A stretch of DNA of 64,000 nt from the IMG/VR virus record IMGVR_UViG_3300037247_001890, positions 1 through 64,000 of that record; one strand, given 5' to 3'. The notes under the pieces are model-generated. The model had not been told where the DNA came from. It made no database searches and saw only the letters and a program-made list of their open reading frames with translations. The position numbers and the translations under genes were made by a program. Origin of the DNA: a virus. Positions 34,223-41,946 of the stretch are shown here, piece by piece (position 1 is the first letter of the stretch; each line of letters opens with the position of its first letter).

Positions 34223-35386
34223 TTAAAATTCTTTTATTGTAAAACTTACTTCCGAAAGAAAATCGGTTTTTACGTAACTTGTGAATGGCGCTGTTGGTGC
34301 ACTACTTGGTCCAGCCGGAGTTGGGTGAAAATGCTGATTGAATGCATCAATCAATTCATTTAATTTAGTTCTCAAGCTTTCACCAAGTGCTAAAGGCTCG
34401 GTATTATCTTCTTTGCCTATATAAATTTTAGGACTTTCGAAAAGCATTTGCTTTTCAGAAAAGATCTTAAAAATACCATCATCTTTTGCAGTTACAGTAA
34501 CAGACCCATTCAGATCTAATTTTAAATTTGTTGAGCCATCATCATGCATTATATCCATGATAACATTTCTAGTGCCATCGGATATTGTCCAGTTATGATA
34601 ATAGCCTTTGTTTATAATATAAGATGATGATCCCGCATTGTCAACATCATTTATTTCCAGCTTAAGTAAATTGTCATCATCATCTCTGGAAAGAGATAAA
34701 TATGTTGTTGCAGACTCAACATCACTGCCTTCTGTATATTGTACTGTATTTATATCGAATACGCACGTATCTGTTTCTGCTTTTTCATTTTCTTTTATTG
34801 TACCAGATCTAATTAGGGTATAATCACTTGGAGTCAAATCTTTGAATTGCTCAAAATTCTTTTGTATTTTCCACTCGAATGAAGAAGGTGTGTCAATATC
34901 CGGAGCATCACCTACCGTTTTCCAAGAGAAGTTACCAGCGGAGTTATTCATGTTTATATGCAAAGCATATAAGTTAAATGTATTTTCAGTCTTACCAATC
35001 AAGGACATTCGCGCTGATATTCCTGCCCAAATTCGCAACTCACCGTCTGTTTGCAGAAGAAAATTTCCGGACGTATGTCTTAATATTGCATCATTGTCTC
35101 CCATCTTAGGTCGTGGATATTTATCATCCAGTATCCACCCATTCACTGAACCTGGATGGGTTACATTGTAGTAACCTAATATCCAGAAATCATTAGAGAC
35201 ATCTTCCATGACCAGGCAAGGTGTGCCAACTGGAGCCAGTGAATGTAATCCACCACCTAGTGGATCACATGCTACTGCACTAAGAAATTTAGCTGTCTCG
35301 TCACTTCTTCCAGAATTGTCGAAGTTTACTAAAACTTCGTATGTTTTTTCATTTCTATCAGCTACTGTACACTTGTGAAATTTCAT
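34223..35386 (-). CDS. Baseplate spike / gpV-like protein
   Basis: 387 aa from MKFHKCTVADRNEKTYEV at 35386; a longer frame to 35494 adds a hydrophobic leader also opening MKYL. N-terminal OB-fold-like part with LVMEDVSNDFWILGYYN, beta-helix-type middle, and C-terminal LNELIDAFNQHFHPTPAG, a metal-binding HxH tip as in phage central spikes. Pierces the host envelope as part of the tail baseplate. Confidence 0.7.
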   Translation of the reverse strand: MKFHKCTVADRNEKTYEVLVNFDNSGRSDETAKFLSAVACDPLGGGLHSLAPVGTPCLVMEDVSNDFWILGYYNVTHPGSVNGWILDDKYPRPKMGDNDAILRHTSGNFLLQTDGELRIWAGISARMSLIGKTENTFNLYALHINMNNSAGNFSWKTVGDAPDIDTPSSFEWKIQKNFEQFKDLTPSDYTLIRSGTIKENEKAETDTCVFDINTVQYTEGSDVESATTYLSLSRDDDDNLLKLEINDVDNAGSSSYIINKGYYHNWTISDGTRNVIMDIMHDDGSTNLKLDLNGSVTVTAKDDGIFKIFSEKQMLFESPKIYIGKEDNTEPLALGESLRTKLNELIDAFNQHFHPTPAGPSSAPTAPFTSYVKTDFLSEVSFTIKEF

Positions 35387-35504
35387 AAGTACTTTAAATA
35401 TACAAAAAACTATTATGCAAGTCAACGAAATTTCGGGAATAAGAAAATTGTATATGTCAAGAGATTTATCTTGATTAATAACCAAATATTTCATAAATTA
35501 CAGT

Positions 35505-36089
35505 ATGAATAAAGTTTGTACTAAATGTGGAAAGAGTAACCCTTTAGAAGATTATTATAAGCATTCATTAGCAAAAGATGGTAGAGCATCAAAATGTAAA
35601 AGTTGCCATAAATTAGCACAAGCTAAATATGCTAAATCTGATAAAGGTAGATTAGTAAATGTCAAAGCACATGTTAAATATGATAAAACTGAAAAAGGTA
35701 AAGCAACAACAGCTAAATATTTTAAAACTGATAAAGGTAAATTAGCAATAGCTAAATATAATAAAACCAGTAGAGGTAAACTAACAAAAGCTAGGACAAA
35801 TCACAATAGAAGAATTAATATAGCAAACACAAAAAATAATTTTACAATCAAAGAAAGCAAATTAATCCTATTCCTGCAAAACTATCAATGTGCAAATCCG
35901 AATTGCGAGTGTGGTAGATTCTTTGATATGGTAGAACCCACACTTGACCATATTGTTCCTGTAGAATTAAGCGGGGATTTAATTAAAGAAAACGTACAAT
36001 ATCTATGTCAGTCGTGCAACAGTTCAAAAGGCATAAAATACATAGATTATAGATCAGAAACTCACAAACAAATGATAGAAAGGATATAA
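35505..36089 (+). CDS. HNH endonuclease with internal KYxKTDKGK repeats
   Basis: 194 aa. N-terminal zinc pairs (CTKCGK, CKSC), then at least four copies of a (A)KYxKTDKGKL-type repeat (residues 39-98), then the HNH core LDHIVPVELSG with CANPNC and CQSCNSSKG. Likely a homing-type or free-standing nuclease; placed next to the tmRNA. Confidence 0.85.
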   Translation: MNKVCTKCGKSNPLEDYYKHSLAKDGRASKCKSCHKLAQAKYAKSDKGRLVNVKAHVKYDKTEKGKATTAKYFKTDKGKLAIAKYNKTSRGKLTKARTNHNRRINIANTKNNFTIKESKLILFLQNYQCANPNCECGRFFDMVEPTLDHIVPVELSGDLIKENVQYLCQSCNSSKGIKYIDYRSETHKQMIERI

Positions 36090-36245
36090 ATGTTACATCC
36101 ACGTTTTGCATTAATTGGTGTGATAGCGTTACCAGCTATTGTTGCCTTTTCAACGCAAGAACCAATAGCACCTGTGATTACGCTATTAGTTTCAGTAGCA
36201 ATTTTTATTTTCTACGGAAAATATTACGATAAGAATAAAAATTAA
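36090..36245 (+). CDS. 51-aa two-span membrane protein
   Basis: Hydrophobic segments FALIGVIALPAIVAF and ITLLVSVAIFIFY; AAAGGAT upstream, starts immediately after the HNH gene. Function unknown. Confidence 0.55.
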   Translation: MLHPRFALIGVIALPAIVAFSTQEPIAPVITLLVSVAIFIFYGKYYDKNKN

Positions 36246-36250
36246 TTTAT

Positions 36251-36593
36251 GGGGCTGAATGATTCGACGGATATTCAAAGTTAATATACTTCACTCCGGC
36301 ACTATAGTAGTATGGCCGTAAAGCAAACTGCAAGCTAATTAATAATTGGCAATAGTTATAGACTAGCTGCATAAGCAGCTCGACTCGCATATCAGCCACG
36401 ATATGCAAGAGTCGTTAATGCAGGCTCGGCAATCTGATTTGGCCAATCAGTGCGCCTAAAACTAGGCCAGGCGAGCATGCAGGCCTTATTCGTTTGCAAA
36501 GCATGCCAACGCTAGTGATACCTAAACGAATAAGAGTGTAAAAAAGAATATTAATTAGATTGTTCGGACCCGGTTTCGATACCGGCAGCTCCA
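36251..36593 (+). ncRNA. ssrA: tmRNA
   Basis: 343 bases. 5' end GGGGCTGAATGATTCGACGG pairs with 3' CAGCTCC in a seven-base acceptor stem, after a T-arm with CCGG stems; both ends match the tmRNA tRNA-like domain. Releases ribosomes from stopless mRNAs together with SmpB. No CCA is encoded (ACTA follows). The tag reading frame is uncertain: after GCCGTAAAGCAAACTGC, one frame ends at TAA within seven codons, another runs ten. Confidence 0.85.
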
Positions 36594-36599
36594 CTAGAG

Positions 36600-36632
36600 G
36601 CAGGGTGAAGAACTCACCCTGCTTTTGTTGTA
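36600..36632 (+). terminator. Rho-independent terminator of tmRNA
   Basis: GCAGGGTGA/TCACCCTGC stem followed by a T-rich tract. Confidence 0.85.
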
Positions 36633-36653
36633 TTTTTATCGAAGGAGAAAATT

Positions 36654-37265
36654 ATGAATATTAAACTATTGTTTTTTATCGTGGCAAGCCTAGTCTTATC
36701 TTCGTGTCACGTTCGTTATGTTTACGTCTATACTGACGAACCCGTCGATGAAGTTTACGTTTATGATGTTAGCTATGTTTACGCTAGTCTCTGGTATGAC
36801 GATTTTTACTGGAGATATAATACTAATTACTATTATACATTTGGTTTATTTTATCACACGCCAAGGTACTCAGGGTATTCTTACTACCATAATTATAAAC
36901 CATACTACAGACATCACCGCAAACCAAAATTTAAAAGACACTGGTTTGATAGACGCCAACATAATATTGTCAAAAAACATCGTAGTAGACGTTCAACAAT
37001 GGATAGGCCCAACATTGAGTATAGAAAAAAATCTAAACTAGGACTAAAATACGAACAGCGTGTCCCAACAAAATTTAAAAATCGACGCAAGCTCAATAGG
37101 GGGACCAAAAGCAGAGACCAAAAGGTGACTAAGCAGAAAAGGAATACCTCAAAAAAAAGAACTATTACTCGTCAAAAACAACGAAACAATAGTTCAAAAA
37201 AGTCAACTCGAAGTTCAAAACATTCCAAAAAAGTAAAACGTTCCACGAAAAAACCAAAAAAATAA
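36654..37265 (+). CDS. Predicted lipoprotein with Tyr-rich and very basic parts
   Basis: 203 aa after GAAGGAGA. Signal LLFFIVASLVLSSC gives a lipobox; residues 20-80 are Tyr/Asp-rich, the C-terminal 100 residues are Lys/Arg/Ser-rich. Unusual composition; could bind nucleic acid, peptidoglycan or anionic glycan outside the inner membrane. Confidence 0.6.
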   Translation: MNIKLLFFIVASLVLSSCHVRYVYVYTDEPVDEVYVYDVSYVYASLWYDDFYWRYNTNYYYTFGLFYHTPRYSGYSYYHNYKPYYRHHRKPKFKRHWFDRRQHNIVKKHRSRRSTMDRPNIEYRKKSKLGLKYEQRVPTKFKNRRKLNRGTKSRDQKVTKQKRNTSKKRTITRQKQRNNSSKKSTRSSKHSKKVKRSTKKPKK

Positions 37266-37270
37266 AAATA

Positions 37271-37299
37271 TTGCAATTTTAATAAAAAAGTGTTATATT
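37271..37299 (+). promoter_or_regulatory. Sigma70-type promoter
   Basis: TTGCAA and TATATT separated by exactly 17 bases, placing +1 at about 37305, i.e. at the next ATG. One of two sites here with both -35 and -10 boxes. Confidence 0.7.
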
Positions 37300-37305
37300 A
37301 GAGCT

Positions 37306-37392
37306 ATGAAACGTACTACTATAAATATGTGGTCCTCATTATGTGATGGACAAGTACATCCAAGATTTAATGGTGGGAGTCCCATTATGTAA
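37306..37392 (+). CDS. 28-codon leaderless ORF or small RNA
   Basis: ATG coincides with the predicted +1, and a terminator lies at 37436-37475, so the transcript is about 170 bases. The product opens MKRTTINMWSS. Without a leader or SD it could equally be a small regulatory RNA. Confidence 0.35.
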   Translation: MKRTTINMWSSLCDGQVHPRFNGGSPIM

Positions 37393-37435
37393 TAAGCGGT
37401 TTCATTTCTCGCTTTCATTTTCTCTTTTTCTCTAT

Positions 37436-37475
37436 AGAGGGAACCGCCATTAAAAAGCAGTTTCCTCTTTTTTTA
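37436..37475 (+). terminator. Rho-independent terminator
   Basis: GAGGGAAC.GC / GC.GTTTCCTC stem plus eight T, ending the short transcript from 37305. Confidence 0.8.
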
Positions 37476-37478
37476 TTT

Positions 37479-37716
37479 AGTATGTAAATCACAGATTTGC
37501 ATACTGATCTTTGACAGTTAGGAGTTTGTGGGGCATCGCGATAGTGACGAGCTAGCGTTTACGCCTTATACATTCAGATTTGGAAGGATAGTTGTGACGT
37601 GGTAGTCAGATATAGGCAAGATACTCTCTGCTGGATACGCGTTCTGGTGGAAGGGAACAAAAGCTGAATCCCGATGCAGGGGCGTTGCATGATACTAAAT
37701 GCCGACTATCTTTCCA
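37479..37716 (+). ncRNA. Structured RNA of unknown class next to tRNA-Asn
   Basis: No gene. A 12-pair hairpin at 37479-37505, then a 134-base element at 37582-37715 closed by a 13-pair stem (GGAAGGATAGTTG/CGACTATCTTTCC, wobbles allowed). It ends 7 bases before tRNA-Asn. Similar stem-closed RNAs lie beside other tRNAs here. Confidence 0.5.
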
Positions 37717-37722
37717 TAATAC

Positions 37723-37797
37723 TCACGAGTAACTCAGCCTGGCCAGAGTTTCCGGCCGTTAACCGGACAGTCGAAGGTTCGAATCCTTCCTCGTGAG
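37723..37797 (+). tRNA. tRNA-Asn(GTT), C33
   Basis: Acceptor TCACGAG/CTCGTGA, T-arm GAAGG-TTCGAAT-CCTTC, anticodon stem TCCGG/CCGGA with loop CCGTTAA. Position 33 is C rather than T. Discriminator G; no CCA. Confidence 0.85.
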
Positions 37798-37818
37798 CAA
37801 TAAATAGGAGAAATAAAT

Positions 37819-38355
37819 ATGAAATTATTTTATATATTTATTTTATCATTATTTATTGGATGCGTCTTAGAACCAGATGTAAAAACTGTATATAAAGACA
37901 GAATAGTAAATGTTGGCATCATTATAGGAGATGTGCCATTAGAATATTCTTATACTAATATGTGGGAAGCTCAATCTTATTGGAAGGATGACTATGGTAT
38001 GTTACTTTGGGTAGTGGCACAAAATTTATCAGATACGAATTGGTATGGTCATCCTGAACTGCGAATTTATACTACTGATGAACCGATGGACGAAGATAGT
38101 TATTTAACTGAATATGATTTAATATCAACAGGGATTGGTGTACTTACTACCGAAATTGGCTACAATTATGTGCCAGTAGATACTGCTGATTTTATTCCGA
38201 GTCCAGGATTCAGGCATTCCCTGACTTTTGCAAGAATCGATTATAGTGCTTTAAAACAATATTATTATGGTTTATGGAGATTTGTACCTGCCAATACCCC
38301 TACTCTATCAAAGATTGCCCCATTAAGTTATGATCAAATAAAATGGCAAGAATAA
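37819..38355 (+). CDS. Predicted lipoprotein
   Basis: 178 aa after AGGAGA. Signal FYIFILSLFIGC with a lipobox Cys at 15. Soluble part Tyr/Trp/Asp-rich. No domain recognised; envelope location inferred. Confidence 0.7.
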   Translation: MKLFYIFILSLFIGCVLEPDVKTVYKDRIVNVGIIIGDVPLEYSYTNMWEAQSYWKDDYGMLLWVVAQNLSDTNWYGHPELRIYTTDEPMDEDSYLTEYDLISTGIGVLTTEIGYNYVPVDTADFIPSPGFRHSLTFARIDYSALKQYYYGLWRFVPANTPTLSKIAPLSYDQIKWQE

Positions 38356-38362
38356 TAACCCT

Positions 38363-38842
38363 ATAAATAAGAAAGCACGCTGCAGTCGGCTAGACTGCGT
38401 AACCCGTTGTAACTTATTTATTATGGGTAGAAAAGCACGTTGTGACCGTACTCTAGGAAATGTAATCCGTTGTAATCTATCCATCCTACAGACAGAAAGC
38501 ACGCTGTGATCCAATAACAATCCATTGGATTGTTAATAACCGGGTTCACCCGGGTGATTGCGTAACCCGTTGTAACTGTTTGTAGAAAATAGTAGAGAAG
38601 CACGCTGTAACTCGAGGTCTGTTAGGGCCGCGAGGTCCATAAGGGCCGCGAGGTCCATAGGGGCCGAGTTGGGTTATGTAACCCGTTGTAATCTACCAGG
38701 GTGGAAAGCACGTTGTAATGCCCTTTAGAAGACATACGCGTAATCCGTGTACTCCACCCATTTAAGTTGTGCGGGAAAGCTCGTTATGATCTACGCGAAT
38801 GATTGTACATTCTAGAACATGTAATCCGAGTGACTACCGCAA
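38363..38842 (+). ncRNA. Six tandem copies of an unnamed structured RNA element
   Basis: Units at 38363-38421, 38423-38484, 38486-38585, 38592-38696, 38699-38759 and 38767-38842. Each is an outer stem unique to the unit, a 5' strand like AAAGCACGYTGTRA, a variable hairpin, and a 3' strand like GTAAYCCGTTGTAA. Outer stems change compensatorily (ATAAATAAG/CTTATTTAT, GGGTGGA/TCCACCC). The fourth unit's hairpin carries three GAGGTCCATAGGGGCC-like repeats. Confidence 0.75.
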
Positions 38843-39078
38843 TTAAAGTAAGGAGATTTAATATAGCATCAATAATGTGGGAAGCTGGTGGATTTGGAAA
38901 ACCAAAAATTCGCAGATTTCTGCAAGAGTGCAAATATGAAAATTTTATAACAGAATGGTCAGAGACAAAAATTAGCATTTTCACAAGCACTTTTGAGATT
39001 AATGGAGAAGAAGAAAAATTAGAATTTATGAGTGAATATTTGAGGAAGCAATGCAATCCAGAAAACCAGGCAAAATAG
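38842..39078 (+). CDS. Array-type protein, possible ATT start
   Basis: About 78 aa. The family opening (M)KVRRFNIASIMW begins at an ATT at 38842, immediately after the last RNA unit; the nearest ATG (38875) would lose it. AAGGAGA lies too far from 38875. Start therefore uncertain; body RRFLQECKYENFITEW. Function unknown. Confidence 0.45.
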   Translation: MKVRRFNIASIMWEAGGFGKPKIRRFLQECKYENFITEWSETKISIFTSTFEINGEEEKLEFMSEYLRKQCNPENQAK

Positions 39079-39500
39079 TAAGGAATAATCTCTATATACA
39101 CAGGGATTATCTTGACACAACAGAAATTCCGGAATATCTTTACACTACTCGATATGATCGAATGATAGGAAAAAATATGCCAGGAGTAGATATTTTAAAA
39201 CATGATCGAACTCACGGTACAGTATCTTTAATTAAATGCTTTGACTTCGATGGAGAAGATGAACCAATCATACAAATGGTATCGACAAGACTAAAAGAAA
39301 TAAATTACACTCGGCCAACAGGTCCAATATATCATCATAAATGGATGATGGTAGGAGATGACTATATGGGATTCAACATTGACGCCAGTAAGCAGCGTAG
39401 TGAACGAATTAAGCAAATAATGCGGGAAAATCCCGGCATTGCACCATATCTAATAGGTAATCAAGTCTATTGGAAAGCTAGAGTTTTACCCTTACTGTAA
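39051..39500 (+). CDS. Hypothetical protein
   Basis: 149 aa, overlapping the previous gene by 28 bases. Mixed alpha/beta with YTRPTGPIYHHKWMMVGDDYMG. Followed by tRNA-Gln. No family recognised. Confidence 0.6.
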   Translation: MQSRKPGKIVRNNLYIHRDYLDTTEIPEYLYTTRYDRMIGKNMPGVDILKHDRTHGTVSLIKCFDFDGEDEPIIQMVSTRLKEINYTRPTGPIYHHKWMMVGDDYMGFNIDASKQRSERIKQIMRENPGIAPYLIGNQVYWKARVLPLL

Positions 39501-39504
39501 TAAC

Positions 39505-39580
39505 TGGCCGGTGGTGAAGCTTGGTCAAACACAGCGGGCCTTGGACCCGTTATTCGTAGGTTCAAATCCTACCCGGCTAA
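39505..39580 (+). tRNA. tRNA-Gln(TTG), C33
   Basis: Acceptor TGGCCGG/CCGGCTA, T-arm GTAGG-TTCAAAT-CCTAC, anticodon stem GCGGG/CCCGT with loop CCTTGGA (C at 33, G at 37). Confidence 0.8.
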
Positions 39581-39623
39581 CGCAAGACCTAATAAAATTA
39601 ACCAAGAAACAGAGGAAAGAAAG

Positions 39624-40013
39624 ATGAAAAGGATTTATTATTTATACGATGAGGGCAATCAGCCTATCGTCACTGTGGGTATTTTTAAAGATGAAAAAGG
39701 ATTTTCTTTTGCACGCACACTGTCTATTTATGGAGAAGGCGAAACCCTCCCACTGAATAAAGGACAAGCACGTAATATCGTAGATTCTCGTTTTGAGAAT
39801 GCTGCAAGTATTCTGGATAGATCAACATATACCAATGAAATCTATCCTCGACGTGTAAAAAATTTATTTTGTCGTTTAATATCTATAAAAAACAACAATA
39901 GATGCGTCAATGATCTCTTTGGGAATGCTGAAAAATCACTCCTTAAGATTGATTTAAACGCCGAACCAACTGATTTCGAAAAATATCTGCTTAGGATTGA
40001 TGCAAAAAAGTAA
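39624..40013 (+). CDS. Hypothetical protein
   Basis: 129 aa after GAGGAAAGA. Opens MKRIYYLYDEGNQPIVTVG; basic middle (RRVKNLFCRL). No family recognised. Confidence 0.65.
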   Translation: MKRIYYLYDEGNQPIVTVGIFKDEKGFSFARTLSIYGEGETLPLNKGQARNIVDSRFENAASILDRSTYTNEIYPRRVKNLFCRLISIKNNNRCVNDLFGNAEKSLLKIDLNAEPTDFEKYLLRIDAKK

Positions 40014-40017
40014 TCAA

Positions 40018-40049
40018 GTAGCCTTGTGGTGAAAATTACAGGGCTACTT
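40018..40049 (+). other. Hairpin without T-run
   Basis: AAGTAGCCTTGT pairs with ACAGGGCTACTT (12 pairs, one wobble), just before the Ile-like tRNA; likely a processing or stability element. Confidence 0.5.
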
Positions 40050-40056
40050 ATATTCT

Positions 40057-40134
40057 TCCGCCCGTATCTCCTCCGTCTGATAAGCGGTAGAAAGAGTAGT
40101 CGGTTACAGATTGGTTCAATTCCAATAGGGCGGA
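40057..40134 (+). tRNA. tRNA-like RNA with Ile(GAT) loop and no clear D-arm
   Basis: TCCGCCC/GGGCGGA ends, T-arm ATTGG-TTCAATT-CCAAT, and loop CTGATAA in a four-pair stem (CCGT/GCGG). Only about seven bases separate the acceptor from the anticodon stem where a D-arm should be, and the variable region is about 20 bases. An AC then ATG follows, like genuine tRNAs here. A degraded or unusual tRNA-Ile. Confidence 0.45.
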
Positions 40135-40135
40135 C

Positions 40136-40357
40136 ATGAAAGCAAAATTTATACAAGAAAACGTAATATTGAGTGAACATGAGGGCCCTTATGGATTGGA
40201 TCCTCACGATGACTGGACGGACACAGTAATAGAAGAATATCGTAAAAAATATTCAAATGGAAGAATATTTACTTCTACCAAAGAAAGCAGAATTCGCAAG
40301 GTGGGTGATTGGGCTCAATATTATTATATAATAGGCAAGGCAAAAGATGCGAGTTAA
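40136..40357 (+). CDS. Array-type protein behind a tRNA
   Basis: 73 aa, opening MKAKFIQENVILSEHEG, the MKV+F start seen in the 15-20 kb array. ATG comes 1 base after the tRNA-like element, with no room for an SD. Confidence 0.6.
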   Translation: MKAKFIQENVILSEHEGPYGLDPHDDWTDTVIEEYRKKYSNGRIFTSTKESRIRKVGDWAQYYYIIGKAKDAS

Positions 40358-40574
40358 AATTACTAATTTTACGACATTGATGCAAAATGACAAGACATAT
40401 AATATTCAACAAAGATATTTCTTTAAGGCAACTTTAAGGTATGATGGCGGTTATGTTTATCGTTGTAAAGACGGCCACAGGTTTTATTTGTTTGCCTTAG
40501 ATCAAGCAGATTTAATTCATATAGGAATTTTAGGAAAGTTATATGGTACGGAAGAAAACAAGGTGGCATTATGA
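40347..40574 (+). CDS. Array-type protein
   Basis: 75 aa, opening MRVKITNFTTLMQNDKTY; overlaps the gene before by 11 bases and the next by ATGA. Function unknown. Confidence 0.6.
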   Translation: MRVKITNFTTLMQNDKTYNIQQRYFFKATLRYDGGYVYRCKDGHRFYLFALDQADLIHIGILGKLYGTEENKVAL

Positions 40575-40807
40575 TAAAAATTTATAAAATATGGATGGAA
40601 GGATATGCAGCTACCGGTGAAAAGAGTACCGCACAGTATGTTGGATCTGTAAAAGCTAAATCCTTCAAAGAAGCTTGCATAAAATTTTCCAAAACAAAAG
40701 AGGGAATAGAGAAACAATGGGATGAATTTTTTGAACCACAAAATCTTTCGTTCTGGGGATGCAAACTATTTGATAACGAAATAGATGCTCGTAGAGCATT
40801 TGGATAA
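40571..40807 (+). CDS. Hypothetical protein
   Basis: 78 aa; opens MIKIYKIWMEGYAATG, with KSFKEACIKFSKTK typical of small phage proteins that modulate host enzymes, but no family is assignable. Ends before tRNA-Met. Confidence 0.6.
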   Translation: MIKIYKIWMEGYAATGEKSTAQYVGSVKAKSFKEACIKFSKTKEGIEKQWDEFFEPQNLSFWGCKLFDNEIDARRAFG

Positions 40808-40814
40808 TGTTTAA

Positions 40815-40888
40815 TGGCCCGTAGTTCAGCCTGGTAGAACGGCACACTCATAATGTGAGAATCGATGGTTCAAATCCATTCGGGCCAA
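40815..40888 (+). tRNA. tRNA-Met(CAT), elongator-type
   Basis: Acceptor TGGCCCG/CGGGCCA fully paired, D-arm GTTC/GAAC, loop CTCATAA, T-arm GATGG-TTCAAAT-CCATT. Could be Ile2 if C34 is lysidinylated. Followed by CT and an ATG. Confidence 0.85.
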
Positions 40889-40890
40889 CT

Positions 40891-41118
40891 ATGAAAGTTA
40901 GAATATTACCATCGGTGTTAGGCACTACTTGGAGGGGCGATTTTGATTCGTTTGGACTTCCAAAACGAATACTCAACACATCAAACAAATACTGGAAACA
41001 TATAGGATTGTATGATTTAACCATAGAAAAACTTGCCGAATTGGCGAACAGCAGTGACAAGAAAAAAGGTTTCAAGACCTACAGAGATTTTAAACAATCT
41101 GGGTTTACTAAAAAATAA
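40891..41118 (+). CDS. Array-type protein behind tRNA-Met
   Basis: 75 aa, opening MKVRILPSVLGTTWRG. ATG is 3 bases after the tRNA body (A73-CT-ATG) with no SD. A start at 40855 would lie inside the tRNA and is rejected. Confidence 0.6.
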   Translation: MKVRILPSVLGTTWRGDFDSFGLPKRILNTSNKYWKHIGLYDLTIEKLAELANSSDKKKGFKTYRDFKQSGFTKK

Positions 41119-41458
41119 ATCAATATTGGATTATGGCTGTGGAAAATCCATAGACTATATTCACATAGCAGATATGGATCGATTTGATCCTTATTTCTAT
41201 CCGGAAATAAAAAATAAAAAATATGAAGTTATTCTTTGTCATTATGTTATAAATGTAGTTAGCAAAGAAGAACAAAAACAAATAATAGAACATATTAAGA
41301 GCCTTCTGGCACCAGGAGGAAAAGCTTACTTCACAGTAAGGAGAGACATAAAAGAAGACATCCATTATAAAGACTATTCTCAAAGAGTTGTATATCTACC
41401 TTTTAAAACAATAAAAAAACACGCGGACTTTGAAATTTATGAATGGAGTGAGAGATGA
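41033..41458 (+). CDS. SAM-dependent methyltransferase-like protein
   Basis: About 141 aa. WRTAVTRKKVSRPTEIL, SILDYGCGKS, VILCHYVINVV and LLAPGGKAYFTVRRD match a methyltransferase group found near DNA-modification systems and in phages. TTG at 41033 keeps the conserved WRTAVTRKK; GTG at 41054 is the alternative. Overlaps the previous gene by 86 bases; shorter than typical relatives. Confidence 0.65.
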   Translation: MPNWRTAVTRKKVSRPTEILNNLGLLKNKSILDYGCGKSIDYIHIADMDRFDPYFYPEIKNKKYEVILCHYVINVVSKEEQKQIIEHIKSLLAPGGKAYFTVRRDIKEDIHYKDYSQRVVYLPFKTIKKHADFEIYEWSER

Positions 41459-41643
41459 ACAAAATTAAAGAACTTTGTATGAAGTTTAATAGGTTTTGGG
41501 ATGCTATTCCGGAACCTAAGCGTTTTATATATTTTGTAATAGCCGCTGCTTTTTGGTCCTGGGCACTATTATTAGAACCATTTGTGGCCATATTTATCGC
41601 AGCAATAGCATTATACATACGTTTCCAACGTTACGATACATAA
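41455..41643 (+). CDS. Small membrane protein
   Basis: 62 aa with one long hydrophobic region (FIYFVIAAAFWSWALLLEPFVAIF split by a Pro). ATGA-coupled. Function unknown. Confidence 0.6.
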   Translation: MNKIKELCMKFNRFWDAIPEPKRFIYFVIAAAFWSWALLLEPFVAIFIAAIALYIRFQRYDT

Positions 41644-41652
41644 TGAATCAAC

Positions 41653-41728
41653 GGGGTATTAGAATAGTCCGGTTCAATTCGCCACCCTGTCAAGGTGGAA
41701 AACATGGGTTCAAATCCCGTATGCCCCG
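41653..41728 (+). tRNA. tRNA-Asp(GTC)
   Basis: GGGGTAT/ATGCCCC, D-stem GAAT/ATTC, anticodon CCACC-CTGTCAA-GGTGG, T-arm ATGGG-TTCAAAT-CCCGT, discriminator G, then CT and ATG. Confidence 0.9.
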
Positions 41729-41730
41729 CT

Positions 41731-41946
41731 ATGAAAACAACATTTATAAAAGAAAACATTTTATGTACTCTAACAAGAGCAGAGATAGGATATCTAAATT
41801 ATCTTCTAAAAACCTATGACGAAACAGATCTTGAAAAAGGTGAGTATATTTTACAAGTAATGAAAGAAAATAATTATTTTTATAAAATTGATGGTATACA
41901 TTATCAAGTATTAAAAATCAAAGGAGACTTAGAAGAAAAATTATGA
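41731..41946 (+). CDS. Array-type protein behind tRNA-Asp
   Basis: 71 aa, opening MKTTFIKENILCTLTRAEIG. G73-CT-ATG junction, no SD. Overlaps the next gene by ATGA. Confidence 0.6.
   Translation: MKTTFIKENILCTLTRAEIGYLNYLLKTYDETDLEKGEYILQVMKENNYFYKIDGIHYQVLKIKGDLEEKL

Noticed and set aside
38363-38842. CRISPR array
   Set aside because: Repeats are spaced irregularly, are paired strands of hairpins, and the outer stems covary; no constant repeat with constant-length spacers and no cas genes.
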